Below are positions 19,189 through 27,253 of a stretch of DNA of 64,000 bases, piece by piece. Below the pieces are notes generated by a model. The model did no database searches and was not told the DNA's origin. It saw nothing but the letters and a program-made list of their open reading frames with translations. The stretch is from NCBI RefSeq assembly GCF_943737005.1, contig NZ_CALSFU010000003.1, positions 124,001 through 188,000 of the forward strand, given 5' to 3'. The stretch is from Achromobacter sp. Marseille-Q4962. GTDB lineage: Bacteria; Pseudomonadota; Gammaproteobacteria; Burkholderiales; Burkholderiaceae_B. The first letter of the stretch is position 1. Each line of letters begins with the position of its first letter. The position numbers were made by a program, and so were the translations under genes.

Positions 19189-20610
19189 TCATGCCGCCTC
19201 GGCGCGGTTGCGGCCGGCGCGCTTGGCGCGGTAGAGCGCCCTGTCGGCGCGCTCGATAAGATAGGCGTAGTCGGGGTGGCCGTCGAACGACGCGACGCCG
19301 ATGCTGGTCGTGACGCGCAGTTCGCCCGCTTCGGCAACGCGGAAGACGTGGCGGCGTATCTCGGCGCGGAGCTTTTCCGCCGCCACCATGGCCGCCTGCG
19401 CGTCCGTGTCCACCAGCACCACCAGGAACTCCTCGCCGCCGTAGCGGAACACGAAATCGCTGGACCGGCACGACTGATGCACCACCTCGGCGAATTGCCG
19501 CAGCACCTGGTCGCCGCCCCCATGGCCGTGCGCGTCGTTGATCGCCTTGAAATGATCGACGTCCAGCAGCAGCACCGAGAACGGACGGCGCTCGCGGGTG
19601 GCGATCATGATCTCCCGCCCCATCACCGAGGGCAGGAAGCGGCGGTTGAGCACGTGGGTGAGCGGATCGCTGCCGCTTTCCAGCTCGGCCACCAAGTCGA
19701 ACAGCCCGTTGAGCAGATGCTTGATGCGGCCGACCAGCTCCTGGAATTCGCGCATGTGCGCGGGCAGCGTGTCCAGCCCCTCGCGCGCGCTGCGCATGAG
19801 CTGCGGCAGCACCGCACCGTCCAGTTGCGCCACCGCGTCCGCGATCTGGCCCAGCGCCGGCGCGCCCTCGAACAGCACGGCGCCCTTGTGCTGCAGCCAC
19901 AACCCGAACTCCGAGCCGGACAACCGCGGCAGCACCTGGTCCGGCTCCCGGTAGTGCAGCCCGATCAGCACGGCCTGGCTCCATTCCAGCAGGGCCGCGC
20001 GCTGGCGTTCCCGCTCGGTCGCGATATTCTGGCCCAGCGCGAACAGGCGGTAGGCCTCGTCATTGCGGGCGCCGCGGTTGACATCGCGCATGAAGGCGCG
20101 GCTCATCTGCTCCAGGGCCAGGTCGAACAGGTTGCAGACGTATTGCGTGGCGCGCGACGCGGACGCGCCATCCAGGCCGCTGTCGCGCAGCCGCGCCGCG
20201 ATCTCGTTCTTGAGGATGCGGGCGCCGGCCATGACCAGATGGATGGGTATGTGCACCCGCGCATGCACTTCGCCCACTTTCTTCTGCGTGACCAGCAGGG
20301 CTTCGATGTCGCCCTGCTCGCGCACGCACAGCAGACTCTTGAGCCAGCCCTGCATGGCGCCGTGCAGCCGGGTGGCGACGATGTCGTGGGACAGGCGCGG
20401 ACCGGCCTCGGGATCGGCAAGCAAGGTGGAGTAGAACGCGCTGACGAGATCGCCGGCGCTGTCGGCCACCACCGCGGCCACCTGCCCGCGCGTGCAGGCA
20501 TCCACGGACTGGTAGACGGCAACCCATGCCTGCGCCCGCGAGGCGCTTTCGTAGCAGGCCGGCGCAGACGGGCGAAAAGAAGAATCGGAGCTGGAGCAGC
20601 TGGAGGACAT
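19189..20610 (-). CDS. Globin-coupled haem sensor diguanylate cyclase
   Basis: Makes cyclic di-GMP from two GTP under oxygen control. Residues from about 30 to 180 form a sensor-globin domain. The likely proximal haem ligand is His116 in 'VGEVHARVHIP'. A helical middle domain and a GGDEF domain follow. The catalytic motif is 'RYGGEEF', preceded by the RxxD inhibitory site 'RSSD' five residues upstream, so product inhibition is expected. At 473 residues it matches the architecture and length of Bordetella BpeGReg and E. coli DosC. The Ser-rich N-terminus leaves the exact start slightly open. The gene stands alone, convergent with rdgC. Confidence 0.93.
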   Translation of the reverse strand: MSSSCSSSDSSFRPSAPACYESASRAQAWVAVYQSVDACTRGQVAAVVADSAGDLVSAFYSTLLADPEAGPRLSHDIVATRLHGAMQGWLKSLLCVREQGDIEALLVTQKKVGEVHARVHIPIHLVMAGARILKNEIAARLRDSGLDGASASRATQYVCNLFDLALEQMSRAFMRDVNRGARNDEAYRLFALGQNIATERERQRAALLEWSQAVLIGLHYREPDQVLPRLSGSEFGLWLQHKGAVLFEGAPALGQIADAVAQLDGAVLPQLMRSAREGLDTLPAHMREFQELVGRIKHLLNGLFDLVAELESGSDPLTHVLNRRFLPSVMGREIMIATRERRPFSVLLLDVDHFKAINDAHGHGGGDQVLRQFAEVVHQSCRSSDFVFRYGGEEFLVVLVDTDAQAAMVAAEKLRAEIRRHVFRVAEAGELRVTTSIGVASFDGHPDYAYLIERADRALYRAKRAGRNRAEAA

Positions 20611-20740
20611 GGAAGCGGCGCGGTCACGGCGCGCTCCGCGTAGAGGCGCGCCGCATCCCGAAACTCTGAAGTTGGCCGATTATCCCTGAATTCGCGAAGC
20701 ATGCGCCCGCCGCTGGGCCGGCGCATGCCGGCGGATACGC

Positions 20741-22033
20741 TTACTCCAGGCCGTGGAACGCCGAATCGTCCGGGCCGATGTGGGAGGGGTGGCGCCACGT
20801 GACGTCGCGCATCGAGTGCTGCACCAGTCCTTCCACGCCGAGCAGCACGGCGAAGATCGCCATGCGAATGGGAATGCCGTTGTCGGTCTGGCGGAAGATC
20901 GCCAGGCGCGGATCGTGGTTCAGGTCCACGCTCAGGTCGTTCGCGCCCGGCCGGCTGTCGCGCGGCAGCGGGTGCATGACGATGGTGTCGGGGCCGCAGT
21001 AGGCGTCGATGATGGCGCGGTTGATCTGGAAATCGGGCGTGTAGCCCTCGCTTTCCTCGTTGGCGAAGCGCTCTTTCTGCACGCGCGTCGCGTAGATCAC
21101 GTCGGCGCCCGACAGGCCCTCGGCCAGCGAGCTCTTCTGCTCGATGATGTTGCCGTTGCGGCTGGCCTGCTCGATGATGTAGGCGGGCATTTCCAGGCCC
21201 TTGGGCGACACCAGCGTGAACTTCACGTTCTTGTAGAGCGCCAGCAGCTTGATGAGCGAATGCACGGTGCGGCCGTACTTGAGGTCGCCCACCATGGCGA
21301 TGTGCGCACCGTCGAGCAGCTTGCCCAGGCGCGAGAACTCGGTGAGGATGGTGTACAGGTCCAGCAGGGCCTGGCTGGGGTGCTCGCCGGGACCGTCGCC
21401 GCCATTGACCACGGGGATGTTGGTCGCGCGCGCGAATTCCGCCACCGAGCCCTGCTCGGGATGGCGGATCACCATGGCGTCCACGTAGCCGCTCATGACG
21501 CGGCTGGTGTCATAGATGGACTCGCCCTTGGCCATGGACGAGAAGGTGAAGCCCGTGGTGTCGCAGACCGAACCACCCAGCCGGCAGAAGGCCGCGCCGA
21601 AACTCACGCGGGTGCGGGTGCTGGCCTCGAAGAACAGGTTGCCGAGCACCGCGCCTTCGAGCACGCGCGAGACTTTCTGGCGGCGGGCGATGGGCTGCAT
21701 CATGTCGGCGACGCGGAACAGGTCCTCGACCGATTCGCGGGTGAACTGGTCCACCGAGAGGAGCTGCGGCTTGCCCTCGACCGAGATGCGGTCGCGCAAC
21801 GGGCCTTCCTTGACGCTCTGCGTGTACTTCTCCAGCAGCACCCCGTTCTGCACGATTTCGCTCACGAAGCGCTGCACCACTTCGGGCATGGCCCGGAACT
21901 CCTGCGACCCCTCGGGCAGCAGCCAGGTATCCAGGGCCCGGCGCTTCACGCCGATGCGGGAGGCGAACACGTCGCGGGTGAGATTCAGGCGGCGCATCGC
22001 GTCGCGCAGGAAGGCTTGCTGGGAGATGGTCAT
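20741..22033 (-). CDS. pyrB: Aspartate carbamoyltransferase with N-terminal HTH-like extension
   Basis: Catalyses carbamoyl phosphate plus aspartate to carbamoyl aspartate in pyrimidine synthesis. Core motifs are 'FFEASTRTRVSFG' (carbamoyl phosphate), 'VVNGGDGPGEHPSQALLDLYT', and 'IVMHPLPRDSRPG'. The usual catalytic chain is about 310 residues; this one is 430. About 85 extra residues lie at the N-terminus, and residues 1-60 read like a Cro/C1-type helix-turn-helix ('LTRDVFASRIGVKRRALDTWL'). There is also a short C-terminal tail. No pyrI or pyrC-like partner is adjacent. A candidate promoter lies about 40-70 bases upstream. Confidence 0.93.
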   Translation of the reverse strand: MTISQQAFLRDAMRRLNLTRDVFASRIGVKRRALDTWLLPEGSQEFRAMPEVVQRFVSEIVQNGVLLEKYTQSVKEGPLRDRISVEGKPQLLSVDQFTRESVEDLFRVADMMQPIARRQKVSRVLEGAVLGNLFFEASTRTRVSFGAAFCRLGGSVCDTTGFTFSSMAKGESIYDTSRVMSGYVDAMVIRHPEQGSVAEFARATNIPVVNGGDGPGEHPSQALLDLYTILTEFSRLGKLLDGAHIAMVGDLKYGRTVHSLIKLLALYKNVKFTLVSPKGLEMPAYIIEQASRNGNIIEQKSSLAEGLSGADVIYATRVQKERFANEESEGYTPDFQINRAIIDAYCGPDTIVMHPLPRDSRPGANDLSVDLNHDPRLAIFRQTDNGIPIRMAIFAVLLGVEGLVQHSMRDVTWRHPSHIGPDDSAFHGLE

Positions 22034-22072
22034 GGCGGACCCCGAAAGGAGTAGTTTATATACGCACTGCGC

Positions 22073-22102
22073 ATATTATTCCCAACGCAAGTGCAAGTCC
22101 AA
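22073..22102 (-). promoter_or_regulatory. Candidate pyrB promoter
   Basis: On the minus strand TTGGAC (22102-22097) and TAATAT (22078-22073) are separated by 18 bases. The start would fall about 30 bases before the pyrB ATG. Confidence 0.55.
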
Positions 22103-22145
22103 CACTTTTGCGTACAGGGGTTTACCCCCGATTCGTATTCCCGGC

Positions 22146-22538
22146 TTAGGACAGCGCGATCGCGCTCATCTGGGGGCCGTCCACCGCCGCCGCGCTGGCC
22201 GCCAGCCAGCATCCCGCGGCGAAACCGCCCGCCGAAGCCAGGAGGCACAGCATGGCCATGAGATGCGCGGGCCAGTGGCGGCGCGAGATGGCGTCTCCCG
22301 TGCGCGACATCACCAGCCCGGCCACGGCGCCGAAGACCAGGCCCATGCAGGCAGCGGCCAGGCCCGCGAGGCACATGATCACCGGCAGCAGCAGGTCGGG
22401 CGCGGCCACGTCGCCGCCCACGATGCCCAGCGAGAAGCTCACCAGCAACAGGGCCGCGCCGGCATTCAGCCAGGCCGCCATGCGCAGCCCGCTGCCCAGG
22501 AGCAGCAGCGGCGCGTCGCTCATGCGCTGCGGCCGCAC
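22146..22538 (-). CDS. Hypothetical four-helix membrane protein
   Basis: A protein of about 130 residues with hydrophobic segments suggesting three or four membrane helices ('LNAGAALLLVSFSLGIVGG', 'LLPVIMCLAGLAAACMGLVFG', 'LMAMLCLLASAGGFAAGCWL'). I do not recognise a family. The GTG at 22538 lies one base after the stop of the upstream lipoprotein gene, so the two are likely co-translated; an ATG five codons later (22523) is an alternative start. Its 3' end is about 110 bases from pyrB. Confidence 0.6.
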   Translation of the reverse strand: MRPQRMSDAPLLLLGSGLRMAAWLNAGAALLLVSFSLGIVGGDVAAPDLLLPVIMCLAGLAAACMGLVFGAVAGLVMSRTGDAISRRHWPAHLMAMLCLLASAGGFAAGCWLAASAAAVDGPQMSAIALS

Positions 22539-22539
22539 G

Positions 22540-22965
22540 TCAGGACCCGCGGCAGACCGGCGTCGCGGTCTGGATGGAACGGCGCGCGGCTTCGATCTCG
22601 GCCGCGTCCCACCGCCCTTCGTTCAGCACGGTGACCGTCACCTTGGACGTCGCCGGGCCGTCGGCTTCGGTCGCGATCAGTTCCAGCACCTTGGCCGGCT
22701 CGCCCACCTTGTAGACCTGTATCTCGTTGGGCGCGCCTTCCTTGCCCTCGCTGTGGCGCCAGGCGTAAGCCGCCCCGTAGGGATGCTGCACGTTCTGGTG
22801 GCAGGCGCGCACGTACTCGCCCGCCCGGCGGAACGCGGCCTCGTAGTTGGTGGCCACATTGAAGGATTGTTTCAACACCGAATCGGATTCGTAGACCCCG
22901 GTGCTGGCGCAGCCGGCCAGCAGCACCGCCGCCGCCATGCCCGCCCATACAGACTTGCGCATCAT
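22540..22965 (-). CDS. Putative outer-membrane lipoprotein
   Basis: A 141-residue protein with a clear lipoprotein signal: a basic start 'MMRKSVW', a hydrophobic stretch, and the lipobox 'LLAGC' with the modified Cys at residue 19. The mature part contains two further Cys ('RACHQNV', 'TPVCRGS') that could pair. No domain is recognised. It is followed at once by a membrane protein gene. Either of two adjacent ATG codons may be used. Confidence 0.75.
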   Translation of the reverse strand: MMRKSVWAGMAAAVLLAGCASTGVYESDSVLKQSFNVATNYEAAFRRAGEYVRACHQNVQHPYGAAYAWRHSEGKEGAPNEIQVYKVGEPAKVLELIATEADGPATSKVTVTVLNEGRWDAAEIEAARRSIQTATPVCRGS

Positions 22966-23055
22966 TTACCCGCATCGAACATTCGAAACCCCGGCATTAT
23001 GCCAGCCAGAGCAGCGGAGGAAGGAAAGCGATCCCGGCCCGCGGCGGCCCGGAAC

Positions 23056-23100
23056 AAAAAGGCCATGCGCGGAATGCGGCCGCATTCCGCGCATGGCCTT
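23056..23100 (-). terminator. Perfect 42-bp palindrome downstream of the entericidin-like gene
   Basis: Positions 23059-23100 form a perfect inverted repeat with 21-base arms (AAGGCCATGCGCGGAATGCGG and its complement). On the minus strand it is followed by TTTTTG, so it can terminate the small lipoprotein transcript. Confidence 0.75.
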
Positions 23101-23128
23101 GCAAAGACGCCTGAGCCAAAGCGCGACG

Positions 23129-23260
23129 CTATTTGGTCGCGGCGCCCTCGATCTTTTCACCGCCCCGCTGGATGTCCTTGCCGGCGCCGGCCACCGTGTT
23201 GCACCCCGCCGAAAGCGCGGCAATCGAAAGCAGCATGACGAGAAAGACTTTGTTCTTCAT
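23129..23260 (-). CDS. Entericidin A/B-like small lipoprotein
   Basis: A 43-residue protein below normal gene-calling size. It starts 'MKNKVFLVMLL', has the lipobox 'LSAGC' (Cys20), and continues 'NTVAGAGKDIQRGGEKIEGA', the conserved mature sequence of the entericidin (EcnA/EcnB) family. These are small envelope lipoproteins linked to stress and toxin-antitoxin-like lysis in enterics. AAAGGAG lies 6 bases before the ATG. Only one copy is present here, followed by a perfect palindromic terminator. Confidence 0.85.
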   Translation of the reverse strand: MKNKVFLVMLLSIAALSAGCNTVAGAGKDIQRGGEKIEGAATK

Positions 23261-23389
23261 GACCATCTCCTTTCAGGGCTGGGAAACCAGGGCCAGCATA
23301 GCGCAAAGTAGGCGCCCGCGTAACACCGCCGCGGCGCCTCCGTCTTTCCGGCTGTCGCGTATTTGGCGGCAATGCTTTAGCATGCGCAA

Positions 23390-23749
23390 ATGACCAAGAA
23401 ACCCGCTATGACAGCCGGCGCCGCCGCGCCCGCGCCCTGGGGCTGGGAACAGCCGCAGTGCCGCGGCCGCAACGCGCTCGCGCTGTTCGTCGACGACCTG
23501 CACCGCATCCTGGAATCGCACGCCGCCGGCCGCCTGGCCAACGCCGGCTCGCTGGACCAGGCGCAGCGCCAGGTGGACGAACTGCTGGCGCGCTACAACG
23601 GCATCGGCGCGGCGCCGGAAGCCTTCCAGGGAGCGTCCATCGAACTCCGGGAAGCCGTGGACCGCAGCGGCGCGTCGCACACCGTGCCCATTTTTTCGCC
23701 CCGGTTGAAAAAATCGCTGATGTCCATGCTGGGCCCCAAAAGCAACTGA
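23390..23749 (+). CDS. Hypothetical protein, 119 residues
   Basis: An unrecognised soluble protein. It has an Ala/Pro-rich N-terminus, a helical middle ('ALFVDDLHRILESHAAGRLA', 'QAQRQVDELLARYNGI') and a basic C-terminal 'RLKKSLMSMLG'. The ribosome site is poor. The frame is free of conflict and ends 55 bases before the next plus-strand gene, so the two may be co-transcribed. Confidence 0.55.
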   Translation: MTKKPAMTAGAAAPAPWGWEQPQCRGRNALALFVDDLHRILESHAAGRLANAGSLDQAQRQVDELLARYNGIGAAPEAFQGASIELREAVDRSGASHTVPIFSPRLKKSLMSMLGPKSN

Positions 23750-23804
23750 TCCGGCGCGCGCGCCAGGATCCGAATCGGGCGGCCACCAAAGGAGGAATCG
23801 CCGT

Positions 23805-24203
23805 ATGAACACAGACAACGTCGTGGAGTTTCTGCGCCTGCTGTCGCTGGATGTGACGCTGGGCGCCGCCGCCCAGCACGCGGCCAGCCAGCCCGACGCG
23901 CCGTCCGCCCTCGCCCGTCTGGCGACGGAGCACGGCCTGCCATGCAGCGCTTCGGACTGGTCCCTGTTCGCTCGTAGCTGTCTGTCGCCCGCGGGGCGCG
24001 CCGACGAGCTGGCCGAAGCGCCCATCTGGCAATTGGTGGAAGATCCCGCGCACGGCACGGACGTCCCCGCCAGCGCCGTCACCCGCGTCATCGGCATCGT
24101 CACGCAGCCCGAAGGCGGCGCGCCCGTGGTCGGGCACGTGGTGAACGACCTGGCTCCGCGCGCGCCGCGGCCCGCCGCGCCCCTGCTGCAATCGCGCTCC
24201 TGA
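23805..24203 (+). CDS. Hypothetical protein with Nif11-like N-terminal pattern
   Basis: A 132-residue protein preceded by a strong AAAGGAGGA. Residues 4-55 ('VVEFLRLLSLDVTLG', then 'APSALARLATEHGLPC') have the spacing of the Nif11 domain, in which a short helix, a Leu/Ala helix and a Gly turn lead into 'SASDW'. The remainder is Pro/Ala-rich. Nif11 domains also occur as leaders of ribosomally made peptides, but no maturation enzyme lies nearby. The family link is my reading and is weak. It ends 10 bases from the convergent flavoprotein gene. Confidence 0.5.
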   Translation: MNTDNVVEFLRLLSLDVTLGAAAQHAASQPDAPSALARLATEHGLPCSASDWSLFARSCLSPAGRADELAEAPIWQLVEDPAHGTDVPASAVTRVIGIVTQPEGGAPVVGHVVNDLAPRAPRPAAPLLQSRS

Positions 24204-24213
24204 AGCCGGGCCT

Positions 24214-25449
24214 TCAGGGCCGGCCGCCCAGGTAGGCCAGCACGCCGCGCGCCGCGGCGCGGCCGCTGGCCAGGCAGGCGGTAAGCAGATAGCCGCCGGT
24301 GGGCGCCTCCCAATCCAACATTTCGCCCGCGCAGAATACGCCCGGGGCCTGGCGCAGCATCTGCCCCTCGTCCAGCGCCTCGAACCTCACGCCCCCCGCC
24401 GTGCTGATGGCCTCGTCCATGGGCCGGGGCCGCAGCAGGCGCAAGGGCAGCGCCTTGATGCGCAGCGCCAGCCGCGCCGGATCGCGGAAGTCCTCCGCCG
24501 GGACGCACTCGCGCAACAGTCCCGCCTTCACCCCCGCGATGCCGAGACGGCTCTGCAAATGGCTGGACATGGAGCGCGCGCCGCGCGGATGCGTCAACGC
24601 CGCGGTCACCCTTTCCTGGCTCCAATCGGGAGCCAGGTCCAGCCATGCGATGGCGCTGCCCCGCGCCTCGATCTCGTCGCGCAGCGCCGCGGCGCACGTA
24701 TAGACCAGGCTGCCTTCCACCCCCGCTTCGGTCACGACGAATTCGCCCTGGCGGGCCGGGCCGGAACCGCAGGCCAGCGCCACGGTCTTCACCGGCTGGC
24801 CCGCATGCCGCTGGCGGAAATGCGCCGACCAGTCCGCGTCGAAGCCGCAATTGGCAGCCCGCAGCGGCGCGACGTCGATGCCCCTGTCCCGCAGCTCAGG
24901 CACCCAGGCCCCGTCCGACCCCAGGCGCGCCCAGCTTCCGCCACCCAGCGCCAGCACTACCGCGTCGGCCTGCACGGCGCGCTCGCCCTGCGGGCCGGCG
25001 AAGCGCAGTCCGGCCGGCCCGGCGGCCGCGCGCCAGCCCAGCCAGCGATGCCTCATGTGGAACACCGCCCCGCTTGCACGCAGGCGCGCCAGCCATGCCC
25101 GCAGCAGCGGAGCCGCTTTCATTTCGCGCGGAAACACGCGGCCGGACGAACCCACGAAAGTGTCGATGCCCAGGCCGTGGGACCACGCGCGCACGTCGGC
25201 CGCGCCGAAGGCTTCGAGCCAGGGCGCGATCCGGGGCGCGCGGTTTCCGTACCGCGAGAGAAAGGGCGCGGCCGGCTCGCTGTGCGTCAGGTTCAGGCCT
25301 CCCCGCCCGGCCAGGAGAAATTTGCGCCCCGCCGACGGCATGGCGTCGTAGACCTCGACCCGCAAGCCCTGTTCCAGCAGGGTTTGCGCGGCCATCAGGC
25401 CGGCGGGGCCCGCCCCCACGACCGCCACGCGGCGGCCGGCCGGGCTCAT
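24214..25449 (-). CDS. FAD-dependent flavoprotein, HI0933/PP_4765 type
   Basis: A 411-residue flavoprotein. It has the FAD-binding 'VAVVGAGPAGLMAAQTLLEQG', then 'GRKFLLAGRGGLNLTHSE', 'VLALGGGSWARLGSDG', and the C-terminal FAD segment 'GVFCAGEMLDWEAPTGGYLL'. These define the YhiN/HI0933-like group, and the length and motifs suit the subgroup named for P. putida PP_4765. The reaction is unknown. It is monocistronic, with a 230-base region upstream that has two inverted repeats. Confidence 0.88.
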   Translation of the reverse strand: MSPAGRRVAVVGAGPAGLMAAQTLLEQGLRVEVYDAMPSAGRKFLLAGRGGLNLTHSEPAAPFLSRYGNRAPRIAPWLEAFGAADVRAWSHGLGIDTFVGSSGRVFPREMKAAPLLRAWLARLRASGAVFHMRHRWLGWRAAAGPAGLRFAGPQGERAVQADAVVLALGGGSWARLGSDGAWVPELRDRGIDVAPLRAANCGFDADWSAHFRQRHAGQPVKTVALACGSGPARQGEFVVTEAGVEGSLVYTCAAALRDEIEARGSAIAWLDLAPDWSQERVTAALTHPRGARSMSSHLQSRLGIAGVKAGLLRECVPAEDFRDPARLALRIKALPLRLLRPRPMDEAISTAGGVRFEALDEGQMLRQAPGVFCAGEMLDWEAPTGGYLLTACLASGRAAARGVLAYLGGRP

Positions 25450-25612
25450 GGGTGGCCCGCCGGCGGCGGGACGACGAAAGAAGGCATGGAGCGTAGACTC
25501 GATAAGAAACGAAGGCGGCCGTCCGCGGGCACGGGCCGGCGGGGCCGCATTGTCTCACAGGCCGCGCGGCGCCCCCTGGGCAATCCCTGAGCAGCGCCCA
25601 CAAGTCATTGTT

Positions 25613-25677
25613 TCAAAACAGGGTTTTGAGTATGCGCAACGGCTGTCCCAAGGTTTGTCCACAGCTGCTGTGGGCAA
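25613..25677. repeat. Two inverted repeats, one resembling paired DnaA boxes
   Basis: TCAAAAC-AGG-GTTTTGA lies at 25613-25629. TTGTCCACA (25655-25663) faces TGTGGGCAA (25669-25677) five bases apart, each within one or two bases of the DnaA box TTATCCACA. They sit upstream of the flavoprotein gene and downstream of a small unknown gene. Confidence 0.4.
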
Positions 25678-25682
25678 CCGGG

Positions 25683-26027
25683 TCAACGCCGGTCGGCCGC
25701 CTGCATCGGGCCCTGCCAGGGCTCGGCATCGAGCTGCAGGCGCAATTCCTGGTAAGCGCCATCCACGGCGACGGAGCCCAGCAGCCCGCCCTGCAGCGCC
25801 TGGCCCAGCGCGCGCCGGCACAGCGTTTCGGGGTCGTCGGCCAGGGACTGGAACACGCCGTCGGGCACGCGCAGGCGCAGCAGCGCGTGCGGATCGCCGT
25901 GCTCGGCCGGGCGGCCGATATGGACATGGGCCGGATAGCCATGGGGGCACCAGAGCGCCACGTGGTAGCGGCCCTGCGCGCCGGTATCGGCGACGTAGCC
26001 GGGATGATCGTATTTCGCGGTACCCAT
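25683..26027 (-). CDS. Hypothetical protein, 114 residues
   Basis: A compact soluble protein with no recognised family. The sequence contains 'YHVALWCPHGYPAHVHIGRP' with Cys and three His, then 'LLRLRVPDGVFQSLADDPETL'. AGAGGAG precedes the ATG, which is why I chose 26027 over upstream codons in the same frame. It stands alone between the flavoprotein and tRNA-fMet. Confidence 0.65.
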   Translation of the reverse strand: MGTAKYDHPGYVADTGAQGRYHVALWCPHGYPAHVHIGRPAEHGDPHALLRLRVPDGVFQSLADDPETLCRRALGQALQGGLLGSVAVDGAYQELRLQLDAEPWQGPMQAADRR

Positions 26028-26214
26028 GGACTCTCCTCTCAGACGGCCAGCGCGAGCCGCGGGCCGAGCCTCATGGTAGCGCAGGCGCAGCGGATCAGCG
26101 ATCCCCGCCGGCCCGCCGGAAGACTCCGCCGGAGCGGCCATGAAGAGATGCCGGGGCCGGGCCCGCGGGCGTCGCGGGATCCCGGGCGCGCCAATCCGGG
26201 GCAGGCAGGAGAAC

Positions 26215-26345
26215 AGGCCGTCCGGGGCGCCGCCGAACAGCGGGATCGAGCCCGCGCCGGCCGCGGCCAGGGCGAAGAAGCCCCCGCCATGGTCACGTTC
26301 TTCAGCAATTCGGTGACATTGCCCCGATGGGCGTCGCAGCCCGCG
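26215..26345 (-). pseudogene. Possible DoxX-family remnant with frameshift
   Basis: Joining two minus-strand frames at the G-run near 26282-26286 gives a peptide of the form 'NVTELLKNVTMAGG' then 'FFALAAAGAGSIP'. This resembles the last helix of DoxX-like quinone-reductase membrane proteins. No complete gene surrounds it. The rest of the 26028-26609 gap has no convincing ORF; a 185-codon minus frame there is very Arg/Pro/Ala-rich and looks like chance. Confidence 0.3.
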
Positions 26346-26569
26346 ACGAGGCACCATAGCCCCGGCAGGACGCTTGCCGTGCCGGCCGCTGGCCATGTCC
26401 GCGATAGAGTAGCCGGCAACCCCGCCGCGCGATATCGCACGGCGCGGCGCCCCCGGAACGCCGAAGGCGCAGCGGCTATGAGGCAATGCTGGGAATGGCC
26501 GGCGATGGCCGGATGCCATTGGGGAGAATCCGGCCGACGCCGGCGATGCGCAAACCGGCGTGGTGCTTT

Positions 26570-26603
26570 GGGAAGAGAAGAAGGCGCCGTGGACACGGCG
26601 CCT
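26570..26603 (-). terminator. Terminator of the tRNA-fMet transcript
   Basis: Perfect 10-bp stem AGGCGCCGTG/CACGGCGCCT with a 2-base centre, followed on the minus strand by TCTTCTCTTCC. It lies 6 bases after the tRNA 3' end. Confidence 0.7.
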
Positions 26604-26609
26604 GGAAGA

Positions 26610-26686
<77 letters not shown>

Positions 26687-26706
26687 TCTGATGTGTGAAT
26701 CATACA

Positions 26707-27084
26707 TCATTTTGAAATCTTGTGCATTGCACCGAACCGTTCGCGCCATGCCTGCGCCGCACGGCGGCGCAGGAAATCGCGTAGCCGGACGCCGAGGCGG
26801 ACCAGCGGCGCGCCGGGCACGACGCAGACCAGTTCGGCCCGCGTCAGCGCGGTTACGGCGGCCAGGCCGCCATATGCCAGCACGTGGGATTCGCCGGCGT
26901 TCAGGCGCACGGCCCAGGCATATCCGGGATACGCGGGCGATTCGCGCGCGTGCGCGGGCTCCGAGACGTCTACGCTGCCCTCCAGGCAGACCACGCAGGC
27001 GCCCGGCCCCAGCAGGAGTTGCAGGCTGGCGCCCCGCGGGATTTCGAAAGGCCGCCCAGCGGCGGCCCGGGATATGGTCGGCAT
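26707..27084 (-). CDS. Hypothetical protein, possible DUF2917-like cupin fold
   Basis: A 125-residue protein with a beta-rich core: 'LQLLLGPGACVVCLEGSVDVS', then 'AVRLNAGESHVLAYGGLAAV', and a basic C-terminal helix ('FLRRRAAQAWRERFG'). This is reminiscent of DUF2917 proteins, but the resemblance is slight. It is divergent from a MocR-type regulator gene across 170 bases, a common arrangement for a regulator and its target. Confidence 0.55.
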   Translation of the reverse strand: MPTISRAAAGRPFEIPRGASLQLLLGPGACVVCLEGSVDVSEPAHARESPAYPGYAWAVRLNAGESHVLAYGGLAAVTALTRAELVCVVPGAPLVRLGVRLRDFLRRRAAQAWRERFGAMHKISK

Positions 27085-27253
27085 GGCCTGCTCCTTGGTT
27101 CAGGACTCCAGGCTACGCACTTGCTGTCATGCGCAACAGCCACACAATCCCGGTTTCTGTACCGTATCAGGCACTATCCGCATATCCTGTTATGGTGTAC
27201 TTTCCGCCGAACTGTGTCTGGCCCCTCTTCCCCCAGGAACGCATGATCGACAC

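Noticed and set aside
26039-26596. 185-codon minus-strand ORF near tRNA-fMet
   Set aside because: Composition is Arg/Ala/Pro/Ser-rich without domain signs, and it has no ribosome site; only a short DoxX-like relic within it was kept at low confidence.
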